Source: Oscarella lobularis
Taxonomy: Eukaryota; Porifera; Homoscleromorpha; Homosclerophorida; Oscarellidae
Assembly (NCBI RefSeq): GCF_947507565.1
Contig: NC_089175.1
Location: forward strand, 6,065,733-6,129,732
DNA: 64,000 nucleotides
Direction: 5' to 3'
Below are positions 24,085 through 33,900 of this stretch, piece by piece. The translations under genes were made by a program, and so were the position numbers. Numbering within the stretch: position 1 is the stretch's first letter; each line of letters starts with the position of its first letter. The notes beneath the pieces were generated by a model that was not told the origin of the DNA, did no database searches, and worked only from the letters and a program-made list of their open reading frames with translations.

Positions 24085-25052
24085 GTGGCTGTTGAGTTCA
24101 AACTTCCTTGGCTAATGCAAACAGGCGACATTGACTACGTTTGGCTCATTTGCGCAATCCTTATTCTCGTTGGAAACCTTTCTGTGTTGCTGTGGCGATG
24201 GACTCGTAAAAATGATCAAAGGGGTATCAATTCTCGTCATCAATCTGGCCACGGCAGACCTTCGATCTACTGGGCGTGCAAATGCTAATCTACCTTTTCT
24301 TGACGGTACGGGTGAACAAATTGTATGAGCATACGCCGTGTTTGACCACGAGACTGTCGTACGAGCAGTCTGCTCCCTGTCGGCGTGTCTGCAGTTGGCA
24401 AGTGTGACGATGTCTGCACTTATTACCACGACTATACCATTTTACTACCTGATCACTCTTCGTGGTTCGTCATGCTGCATTTGTTCACCTAAACGCATTG
24501 TATTGGTGCTTGCAATAGAATGGGTGGCATGTGGATGCTGGTACCATTTTAAGGCCATGGATCCGTTTCATATAATAGAATTGACTAAAGTATTTGATTC
24601 TGCACATTGCTTTTCAACGCTGTCTGTTTCGGACGTTCACAGCGTTGCTTTGTGCATTACATGTCTCTTGTTCGTAGCAGCAGTGGCGTACATTGGCTGC
24701 TAGTGAAAACCAGACAACTAGCAAACCGTTACAAGGCTTCAATCACTGGTCTAGGAATTCGACTTCTCGTTATTTCGTTTGTTTCTTTCAATTGATTGGC
24801 CTCTTGCGCTCTCCAGGAACATGAATTTTTATTTCGACCAACTTTGTCTTGCAACGGTGGCTATTTGCAATCCGTTGGTGTTTACGCTCCTGTCTCGGCC
24901 TTTTTCCAAATCGATTAAAAGCATTTGGGTTTGCGTTTCTTACAAATGCGGACGACCACGTCGACTCAGCGAAATTTGCCCATCAGAAGAAGAGGAACGA
25001 GATCCGCTTCTGACAAGAGTGGCAAGTCAGACAAACTATTCATCGACTGACA
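24085..25052 (+). pseudogene. Receptor copy H, multiply broken
   Basis: Starts with FKLPWLMQTGDIDYVWLICA and an intact helix 1. A deletion after NDQRG (near 24,220) and further small indels scramble helix 2. Helices 3-5 read open from 24,338 to a stop near 24,703, helix 5 onward continues in another frame, a deletion near 24,793 damages helix 6, and the terminal ...RIDV plus stop is replaced by downstream sequence after SQTNYSST. From about 24,470 it is the closest relative of copy B (17,688-18,310). Confidence 0.87.
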
Positions 25053-25154
25053 GTTTAGTAATAACACTTACGTGCATCCTTACCATGCTAGATTTTTAGC
25101 TCATTGTGTTGGCATTGTCACTACCAACTTTGTTGTTTTCCTATTAAACTGATC

Positions 25155-25540
25155 ACCTATCTTACCGTTTTTAACATAATACAATATCCAGATGAGATTG
25201 ACTTGGCTAAAATGCGCCAGCGATGGCTTCGCCCACATCAAGTTGAACATACACAGACGATTTCTAAGCCCAAGATAAACACAAAGGGAATCAACAAGTA
25301 CGCGCAGAGCTTACATATACATATTATGCCCGGTTGTTCAAGAACCATAAAAGTCAGCTTGCCTGAAGACGGCCCGCGAAATATGACACACTTAGGTTCA
25401 GGGGAGCTACACATGAATATTTACGTAATTGCATTACATAGTTTGATCTTACGTAAGAAGGTGGGCGGGCCAGCGTTCTCAAACTTGTCAGCCAAGGGAA
25501 TTGCAATCATTTGGTGAGGAACTCCCTGATTCTCACTCGT
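25155..25540 (+). repeat. Receptor 3'-flank module, copy 3
   Basis: Diverged copy downstream of pseudogene H; the hairpin arms read GTCAGCTT and AAGACGGC, so pairing is weakened here. Followed by a remnant of the PIH1D1 last exon. Confidence 0.65.
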
Positions 25541-25559
25541 TAATTAAACATGCTTTTGA

Positions 25560-25625
25560 TATGTCTTCGAAATGGGTCCTCTTTCTCCAACATGTTCATT
25601 TCCATAATGACGGGTGATTGCCTCA
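25560..25625 (-). pseudogene. Remnant of PIH1D1-like last exon
   Basis: Reverse strand reads CCCGTCATTATGGAAATGA, matching the PVIMEM end of the PIH1D1-like gene and its 3' flank (gatatgtcttcgaaatggg). Upstream exons are absent. It shows that the receptor unit once carried the PIH1D1 neighbour here too. Confidence 0.7.
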
Positions 25626-25830
25626 AGGAAACAAAGAATAGGAACTCCCGTCCTGCCATTGACATGCACTGTCTGTCCCCTTTGTCTTTTAAATTGGAGT
25701 TTCGCTGTTTTCCTCTGACTTGATAATTTGACGATTGCTCCATTGCTAATGCTTGGCTTCAAATTATACAAATAGGATCATGTGAGTCAATGTGGGAGAA
25801 TCGAGGCCATTGAAATAAATTCCAAGGAAT

Positions 25831-26835
25831 ATGGCTGACATTTCGCCTTCTGGCCCTACCCATTGTGATATAAGTAGTTTTGACGTGGTCAAACTTCCCT
25901 CGCTTATGGGAACGGACGACGTTGACTACGTTTGGCTCATCGTTGCAATCCTAATTCTCGCTGGAAACATTGCTGTGTTGGTGTGGCGTTGTACTCGTCG
26001 AAGAGACCAAAGGAACAGCATTCCATCGATTTTGATTATCAATTTGGCAACGGCAGACCTTCTGCTGGGAATTCAAATGCTTCTCTATCTGCTCCTCACA
26101 GCGTGGCCGTGCTCTGTGCTTGAACACAAAACTGTTGCAGCTGCTTTCTGCACCGTGTCGGCTGGGCTACAGTTCTTGAGCGTGCTGATGTCTTCATTTA
26201 CTACCGTAACAATAGCCTTTTACTTCCTCATTTATTTAACTTGCTCCTCGCGCTGCTCACGCAACTGCATTGTAGCGCTACTCGTATCAGAATGGATACT
26301 GCTATCCTGTACATCATGCGGTTTGACCCTTTATGATAATATTAACGAATTCGATTTTTCAACATGCGTTCCAATGGCGGGGATGGCTTATATGATCGGT
26401 AGCGCTATTGGTGTTTTGCTGCTCATAGCAGTGATAGTATACATTGTCCTGCTGATAAAGATCAAACAACAAGGAAATCGTCCCAGTGCTTCAGCCAGCG
26501 TTGCTCAAATTCAGCTCATCTGCATTGCCTTTGTATCCTTCATTTTATGGGCAATAAGCGTGCCAATCGAACTTTTCTTGATGAATGGAGACGGGACGTA
26601 TTATGACCTGATATGTATTGCAGGAGTGGCTATTAGCAACCCACTGGTATTCACGCTAATGTCTCCGCCTTTTATCAAATCAGCGAAACGTGTCTGGGTT
26701 TGCGTTCGTTACAAATGCGGTCGCCCAACTCCAATTGAGCAAATCTACTCATCAGAAGGAGGAGGAGATCCCCTTCTGACAAAAGTGGCAAGTCAGACGA
26801 ACTATTCATCATCTGACAACAGAATTGACGTTTGA
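25831..26835 (+). CDS. LGR-like seven-transmembrane receptor, copy E
   Basis: Intact single exon, 334 residues, starting MADISPSGPTHCD. Landmarks: AGNIAVL helix 1, NLATADLLLGIQ helix 2, conserved Cys before helix 3 (FCTVSAG), AFYF replacing the DRY region, W in helix 4, C-V-P in the second extracellular loop, helix 7 NPLVFTLMSPPF. The intracellular tail holds YKCGRPTPIEQIYSSE, the SQTNYSS stretch (likely phosphorylated) and the terminal NRIDV PDZ-type ligand. Upstream sequence (attccaaggaatatggc around the start) is shared with copies D and F. Ligand and coupling are unknown; loss of the helix 3 Arg argues against ordinary G-protein activation. Confidence 0.9.
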   Translation: MADISPSGPTHCDISSFDVVKLPSLMGTDDVDYVWLIVAILILAGNIAVLVWRCTRRRDQRNSIPSILIINLATADLLLGIQMLLYLLLTAWPCSVLEHKTVAAAFCTVSAGLQFLSVLMSSFTTVTIAFYFLIYLTCSSRCSRNCIVALLVSEWILLSCTSCGLTLYDNINEFDFSTCVPMAGMAYMIGSAIGVLLLIAVIVYIVLLIKIKQQGNRPSASASVAQIQLICIAFVSFILWAISVPIELFLMNGDGTYYDLICIAGVAISNPLVFTLMSPPFIKSAKRVWVCVRYKCGRPTPIEQIYSSEGGGDPLLTKVASQTNYSSSDNRIDV

Positions 26836-26984
26836 ACTACTCGCAACTTTTTACCCATCCCCAGTTTAGTAAACACTCATGTGTTATCCTTACGTTTATG
26901 GTAGATATCATTTTACAGTTCGTTCATTGTGCTGGCATAGTCACAAACAACGTTTTCGTTTTCCTATTAATTAAACTGAGCACC

Positions 26985-27345
26985 TACCTTACCGTTTTTA
27001 ACATAATATGCCTGTTCAATATCCAGATGAAATTGACTTTGCTCCAATGTGTCAAGAACAACACGACCTTCACCTCATCAAGTTGAATAGACGATTTCTA
27101 AGATCAACACAAGTGGAATTAACAAGTATGCATAGAGCTAAATGTACCCCACCGCCCGGTAGTTGAACTTCAAGAACCATAAAAGTCGGCTTGCCTGAAG
27201 CCGGCTCGCAAAACATGACGTGTACTTAGGTTCAGGAGCGCTACGCATAAGTAAATATTCACGTGACTGAGTTTAATCTTACGAAGGTGGCTCTAATTTG
27301 CCAGCCAAGGGAATTGCACTTGTTTGGTAAGGAGATTTCTTATTT
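26985..27345 (+). repeat. Receptor 3'-flank module, copy 4
   Basis: Copy downstream of receptor E with the perfect hairpin GTCGGCTT-GCCTG-AAGCCGGC near 27,185-27,206 and the conserved taggttcaggagcgctac block. Slightly shortened relative to copies 2 and 5. Confidence 0.72.
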
Positions 27346-27359
27346 TCGCTAGTTATACG

Positions 27360-27430
27360 CGCCTTTGATGCGTCTCTTCGAAGTGGGCGCACTTTCCTAT
27401 TCATTTCTATAACGACGGGTGATTGCCTCA
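27360..27430 (-). pseudogene. Second remnant of PIH1D1-like last exon
   Basis: Reverse strand contains CACCCGTCGTTATAGAAATGA and the flank found beyond the PIH1D1 stop codon. As at 25,560-25,625, the rest of the gene is missing and the next receptor copy follows. Confidence 0.65.
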
Positions 27431-27574
27431 AGGAGACATAAAATAAGTCTCCTGTCCTGCCTTTGACAGGCACTGTCACTCATTTAGGTTTCACTATTTC
27501 CTCTGACTATTGCTCCTTTGTCAAGTCAATACGGATCATGTGAGTCAACGTGGGAGAAATAAATTCCAGGGAAT

Positions 27575-28591
27575 ATGGCTGACATTTCGCCTGTTGGCTC
27601 TATCGATTGTGATACAAGTAATTACTACCCGTTCAAACTTCCCTCGCTTATGGGAACAGGCGACGTTGACTACGTTTGGCTCATCGTTGCAATCCTAATT
27701 CTCGCTGGAAACATTGCTGTGTTGGTGTGGCGTTGTACTCGTCGAAGCGACCAAAGGAACAGCATTCCATCGATTTTGATTATCAATTTGGCAACGGCAG
27801 ACCTTCTGCTGGGAATTCAAATGCTTCTCTATTTGCTCCTCACAGCGTGGCCGTGCTCTGCGCTTGAACACGAGACTGTTGCAGCTGCTTTCTGCAACGT
27901 GTCGGCTTTTCTACAGATGTTGAGCGCGATGATGTCCTCAGTTACTACCGTAACAATAGCCTTTTACTTCCTCATTTCTTTAACTTGCTCCTCACGCTCC
28001 TCACGCAAATGTATTGTAGCGCTACTCGCATCAGAATGGATATTGTTATTGTGTATATCCGGCATTGTGACCGATACTTTTGATGCACCATATGACTACG
28101 ACGATACAGATTTTGATTTTGCAACATGCCTTCCAACGTTGGAGGCGATTTTGATTTTCGGCAGCATAGTTGCTTTCTTTCTGCTCATAGCAGTGATAGT
28201 ATACATTGTCCTGCTGATAAAGATCAAACAACAAGGAAATCGTCCCGGTGCTTCAACCAGAGTTGCTCAAATTCAGCTAATCTTCATTGCCTTTGCATCT
28301 TTCCTCTGTTGGGGAATGTCCGTGGCAATATTTTTCTTGTCGCCGGACGGAGCGTATTATGACCAATATTGTATTGCAGGTGTGGCTATTAGCAACCCAC
28401 TGGTGTTCACGCTAATGTCTAAGCCTTTCATCAAATCTGCAAAACGTGTCTGGCAATGCTTTTGTTACAAATGCGGTCGCCCAACTCCAATTGATCAAAT
28501 TTACTCATCAGAAGAAGAACGAGATCCGCTTCTGACAAAAGTGGCAAGTCAAACGAACTATTTATCATCTGACGGCAGAATTGACGTTTGA
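27575..28591 (+). CDS. LGR-like seven-transmembrane receptor, copy F
   Basis: Intact single exon, 338 residues, starting MADISPVGSIDCD. It is the closest paralogue of copy E (helices 1-3 nearly identical). Landmarks: NLATADLLLGIQ, FCNVSAF before helix 3, AFYF at the DRY position, C-L-P in the second loop, FLCWGMS in helix 6, NPLVFTLMSKPF in helix 7. The tail ends DGRIDV. The acidic second loop (DYDDTDFDF) differs most from E, suggesting ligand-side divergence. It heads the right copy of the duplicated unit. Confidence 0.9.
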   Translation: MADISPVGSIDCDTSNYYPFKLPSLMGTGDVDYVWLIVAILILAGNIAVLVWRCTRRSDQRNSIPSILIINLATADLLLGIQMLLYLLLTAWPCSALEHETVAAAFCNVSAFLQMLSAMMSSVTTVTIAFYFLISLTCSSRSSRKCIVALLASEWILLLCISGIVTDTFDAPYDYDDTDFDFATCLPTLEAILIFGSIVAFFLLIAVIVYIVLLIKIKQQGNRPGASTRVAQIQLIFIAFASFLCWGMSVAIFFLSPDGAYYDQYCIAGVAISNPLVFTLMSKPFIKSAKRVWQCFCYKCGRPTPIDQIYSSEEERDPLLTKVASQTNYLSSDGRIDV

Positions 28592-28734
28592 ACTTCTCGC
28601 GAATTATTTACCCATCTCCCAGGTTAATTAATATTAATAAAACACTTATGTGCAATCCTTACTTTTATGGTCATCCTCATTGTGTTGGCATAGTCACTAC
28701 CAACTTTTTCGTTTTCCTATTAAACTGAGCACCT

Positions 28735-29105
28735 ACCTTACCGTTTTTAACATAATACGCCAGATCAATATCCAGATGGAATTGACTTGGCTCCAATGTG
28801 TCAAGCACAACGCGATCTTCACCCACGTCAAGTTGAATATACTTAGATGATTTCTAAGCCCAAGATCAACACAAGTGGAATTAACAAGTATGCATAGAGC
28901 GAAATATACCACGCCCGGTAGTTGAACTTCAAGAACCATAAAAGTTGGCTTGCCTGAAGCCGGCTCGCGAAATATGACGTATTTAGGTTCAGGAGCTCTA
29001 CATATTATTAAATATCACGTGACTGCATTCAATGGTTTGATCTTACGAAGGTGGGCCAGAGTTGCCAGCCAAGGGAATTGCATTTGTTTGATGAGGGGAT
29101 GCATG
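28735..29105 (+). repeat. Receptor 3'-flank module, copy 5
   Basis: Closest to copy 2, as expected from the segmental duplication. Hairpin near 28,944-28,964 reads GTTGGCTT-GCCTG-AAGCCGGC; the base change relative to copy 2 still pairs through G-U. Confidence 0.75.
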
Positions 29106-29160
29106 ATTCTCACTAGTTAACACGCCTTTGATACGTCTTCGAAATGAGCCCCTCTCTCAC

Positions 29161-30015
29161 CTACCTATCCATTTCCATAATGACGGGTTTGTAGCTCGTT
29201 CGAACTGTCTGTTCGCTGACGAACCCAAGACACTTTTTTCGTTTCAATTTACGTAGAGCTAAACGAGAGAAATTCCAGATAGGTTTGGGAAAGAAATCAC
29301 TGTGCCATACTTCTATCTAAGGTCAGTTCGTATTTCTGTTCTAGTCCATCCAGAATAACCGTCATAAAGAAAGAATGAAACACGTCGTCTTCCTGTAAGA
29401 TTTGCTCTGTAAAAGTTTTGTCGTATCAAATAGCATATTTACCTCTGTCTTTTTTAGAAATTTGGGATTGACAATGACGTCGTAAGCCGTGCAAGATTTC
29501 CCACCTTCCATCGAACACCTAATCACGGTTTCATTGATTATTTATCATGTGTCTTACTTTTATCTAGTTCTGTGTGGGGAAGTCCAAAACTGATTGGCAC
29601 GCGATATCTCATTGGATCTTCGGAGGAGATGATTTCAGCCAATTCGACTGCACTTATGTCTTTTGGAGCAGGCAACTAAAATTAAACCAAATTATAGATA
29701 AAATTAAAATCTGATTTGAAAAAAGGCACCTGATCTGATTTGCAAATATTTATAAAAATCTTTTCACCTTTTTGAGTTTGGCCTTTTAGGCAATAGACTA
29801 AGATCGACATGAGATGCAATGCTTCTTTGCCTTTCAAGTCCATTTTCTACGAACCTGGCTCTGGCAAAACGACCTGGGTAGTGATCTGAGGAGCAGGTTC
29901 CTCTTTCGGGGCCTCTTTTGCGTCCTACGGCAAAATTACAAGATCGATGATGCACTGAGAAGATTCTTACGTTGATTAGAAGCTTTTCTAGAACAGCCTG
30001 GTTCTCCGAATCCAT
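29161..30015 (-). CDS. PIH1D1: PIH1-domain protein (PIH1D1-like), right copy
   Basis: Same seven-exon layout as the left copy, from ATG at 30,015 to TAG at 29,161, with the full set of PIH1 segments (EKIFINICKSDQ, PISFGLPHTELD, SCTAYDV, LDGLEQKYELTL, GFVSEQTVRTSYKP). Exon 2 uses donor CCAG/GTTCGT where the left copy has CCAA/GTCAGT; both keep phase 1. The exon 4/5 phase discrepancy is shared. Expected role is the R2TP client adaptor. Both copies appear equally preserved, so they may be redundant or differently expressed. Confidence 0.8.
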
Positions 30016-30055
30016 GTTTTGGCAGAAAACTACTGGATCGATTTAACGTGCGTTA
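30016..30055. promoter_or_regulatory. 40-bp bidirectional promoter, right copy
   Basis: Separates the divergent PIH1D1-like and XRCC2 start codons; nearly identical to 22,645-22,684. Confidence 0.55.
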
Positions 30056-30848
30056 ATGCAGCAAAAGAAGAGCGTCAAATCAGAAACAGCAGTTCAAGTA
30101 ATTGAACAACCATTTCCAAACCGTACCCGTTTGATTTATGTAGCTCTTCTCTCGTCTCGGCGTCAAACGCCGCGTCCGATGCGTGGAAAATCGTCTTTTT
30201 TCGTCTGCATGCGACGAGGGAATCCTTTCCGGCGACGTAATTGAATTCTCGGGCGACGAAGGCACGGGAAAATCCGAAATGCTACTCGACGTCGCAGCCC
30301 ATACGCTAGAAAACCATAAATGCGTTTTCTACGTCGACACGGACGCGCGTTTCTCCCTGCCTCGATTCGTAACGATCCTCCGATCTCGCATCGAGCCAGA
30401 AAACGACGGGGAACGCACGTTAAAGGAGCTGCTGTCGCGATTCTATTACTTGCGTTGTCATTCGACTTTCCAATTGATATCATCACTTCAGAATATGAAA
30501 TCTCTATTGATTTCGGTTCAAGATGCGGCGTGTTTGATGTTGGATAGCGTCTCTGCTTTCTACTGGCAGGATCGTTGCCAAGGAGACGACGAAGCCAACC
30601 AGAGAGAAATATCTAAAACTATTCACGATCTATTGACGTCATATAATCTGGTATTGGTAGCAACGAAAGGAACATTCATAGGAAAAGGGCCAAGACAAGA
30701 CTACGACTTTATCTCTAAACAATGGCAGAAACTAGTCAAGTATAGATTTATATTCCACCGTACTGCTAGCGGACACGAAGCGAGCGTAGGGGATCGTAGA
30801 ATTAGATTCAGCATTGGAAGCGATGGACTAAAGTTTAATAAACCATAA
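30056..30848 (+). CDS. XRCC2: RAD51 paralogue XRCC2
   Basis: Two exons: 30,056-30,097 (MQQKKSVKSETAVQ) and 30,144-30,848, joined in phase 0 over a 46-nt intron (donor CAA/GTAATT, acceptor TTATGTAG). The product has 248 residues (human 280). Walker A GDEGTGKS is at about residues 51-58, and LMLDSVSAFYW is the Walker B region matching human LILDSLSAFYW; KQWQKLVKYRF corresponds to the C-terminal KAWQQLVKHR segment. XRCC2 belongs to the BCDX2 complex that supports RAD51 in homologous recombination. This is the only intact copy in the window. The spliced start fits better than a non-ATG start inside exon 2 because it restores the N-terminal ELLARL-like segment. Confidence 0.93.
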
Positions 30849-30936
30849 CGAAACAAAAAAGTACTCGTCTAAATCTAAAATACATCCCCTAATCTATCTA
30901 CACTGAAAAGGGAAACGCGTTTTTTTATTAAACGTC

Positions 30937-33900
30937 TTACACGGATTCGCCGGTGACGAGCTCCTCCTCCTACAAATCGATTTCATTAAAGATGCACGTT
31001 GTCTATAATATCTCCCTTACGTCATCGCCATTGGCTGATACATTGATAAAGGCGACTCGTTGGCGTCCCGCGTGAAAAGCGACGCGTAGTCGAGACAACA
31101 TTGACGTCTTATTTTTCTTGTCTGCCGCCGTTTCGTCGTTGACTCCCTGAAGCTTCGCAAAGCGAATAAATACCTAAAAGGAAATCGAGAATTCAGTTGG
31201 ATAAGTTTATTTATTTATTGATTGACGATTGATCTCTTGCCTGATCCATTGTCGTCTGCGATACGGAATAGTCTTCGATTTTGAGCTGCTCTCGATGGGC
31301 GTCCATTTGGCTGAATATGGTCGGTAAGGATACTTGAGACAGTGGCAGTTGATACTCCAGCATATTGTGATGCTCGTCCTGGTGAAAATACAATAGCAAT
31401 ACATATTTTTAACGGCGTCTATCGTGCCTTCAGCTCGGCTCCGACGAATGATGTTCGGAAGAATTTCTTGACCGGTTCGACGTTGGGGACGGCACCGGAA
31501 ATTCGTAGTGACACCGTATAGCCGTCACCAAACCTATAAAGAGGATAGAGGTCCAGAGAAAATAAAGAGACGAATACACTTACTTTGATTTGAGGTGTTG
31601 AACGTTACCCAGACATTTGAATTGACCGTTGACCATGACAGCGAGACGGGTGCAAAGTGCCTCACACTCTTCCATACTGTAGAAAATACAATCAATTAAA
31701 AGGTTTTATTTATTGATAAACGCGATCTTACCTGTGTGACGTCAATATGATGGATTTTCCTTCACGCACGAGTGAATTAATCACAGACCAGAGAAAACGT
31801 CTCGCCTTTGGATCCATCCCAGTCGTCGGTTCATCCTAACCAAAAGACGACATTAGGAATCTATTTCCTCTACACTACAGGTATCCCCGTCAAACGCACG
31901 AGAAAAATGATCTGGGGCTGGCCAATGAGAGCGATCGCCGTGGAGAGCTTCCTCTTATTGCCACCGCTGTACTTCCCAGCCGGCATGTCGCCGTAACGCG
32001 TGAGAGCAAGCTTTTTCAAACACCATTCAACAACCTTAAGAGAAAAAAAACAATTATGCCAATAAATTAAAAGGTGGCTAGACGGTGTCTTACCTTTGGT
32101 ATATCGGACTCCACGATTCCCTTCAAGCGTGAGTAGAGAGCGAGGTGTTCTTTTCCGGTCAGGAGATCGTTGATGGCGTCGAATTGGGGACAGTAGCCAA
32201 TGTGACGACGAGCGTGATTAATCTCCGTGGCAACGCTAAGGACTCGTTAATTAATCAAGTATTACCGCGTTCTCTCTTACTCGTAATTGAGTATGCGAGC
32301 GTTTCCGCCCGTTATGGATACGTCACCGGTGAGCATTTTGAACGTCGTCGTCTTTCCGGCTCCGTTCACGCCAAGAAGGCCAAAACACTAATAAAAAGAG
32401 GACCGCTATATGTATGCATGTACGAGGTATAGACTGAACTATTCACCTCTCCTTTGGGCACAGCCAGGCAGATGTCTTTCACTGCGTGACAGGGACGATC
32501 TGAGCAAGCGTTTCCATAGACCTGTTATGAGATTTGCCATCTGCTCTCTTTGAAAATGTTTCGTCGTATGTACGGTACCTTTGCCAGATTCTTGATTGTT
32601 AGAACGGATCGCTTCGTCCTTCCTTCGGTCACTCGTTCTCTTTCGAGCTTCACATCGTCGTCCTCGGCGTCGTTCGTCTCTTCGTCGCCGTCCAGATTAC
32701 CTCTCCACGAACTGAGAGCAAAGTCATAAGCAAAATAAATAATTGGAATGGTTTCTACTGACCACAGCTTTGGCGCAAAGAACTTGTACTCAATCAGCAA
32801 AACGAGCCCAAAGAAGAGTAATCCGCACACAGCCATTGAGATCAGATTTCTTCCAACGCCGTCAACAGACAAGGAGAAAGGCCCCGTCGACTCAATTTGA
32901 AATCCTAAAAAATTAATTAGTTAAAGACCAAATTAGCAAAGGCTATTACATTACCGTAGTCTTGCAGTTCTGCATTTGCTTGGTTGATATAATAACTATA
33001 CGCTATGTCCATGAGACCTCGGCCAAGGCAGAAGTTGGGAAATACTAGGAATATTGTACGCAGTTCACTTCCAACTGTAACACCGCCAGACTATTTAATT
33101 GATAACTTCATGTAAGCACGACGATCATAATTGAAGAATCTTACGCCGTCTCCAAATTCATCGAGAAGCTGAAGGATGAACGTTGCCATGGTCGTTGTCA
33201 GGCCAACGAGAAGGCTGACGGCCATGGTGACGACGTAAGCGGTGCTGCCGTCGCGGAAGATGAACGTCGCCGGATACATAAGTGGAATCATGGCCCATCT
33301 AAAATGAGAACCTCTCTCATAAATTTAAAAATTAATTGTTTAATTAATTTACCCATATAGGACGAGCAAGCAAATAACGGCCGCAAAATTGGTTGAAGTC
33401 GTGTAGACTTTCTCCTGAAAGGCGACGAAGATAATCGCCAAACAGATAACCGTCACCATATAATTCAACTAAATCAATAATTAATAAGGATTAGATTAGA
33501 GAGACTTCATTTCTACCATGTGCCAGACGAAGTTCGAGACCCAATACATGACCGGATGAACGCCGGAGACGAGCTGAAGATGCTTGGCGCCGCTCGCTCG
33601 TTCGCGTATGAGAATCATGATGAAGGAGGGCGGAACGAAGGCGAGTGCGAAGATGACGCATATGGCTATAAGAAGATCGACGCCTGATCGCCTTTTAAAA
33701 AAAAGAGCAAAATAATAGATCAATAAAAATATAGTGTAAGAGAGCGTACAATTGATCTTGAAAGAGTTGGCCCGCCGTTTCGTTGAAGGGATAACTGTAC
33801 GTCGAAATACCTGGATAGAAAAATACATAGTCTAAAATATACATATGATTATTACCGCTTACCGTATTCCCATATGTCCTTGTCATCATCTATGTCCAAA

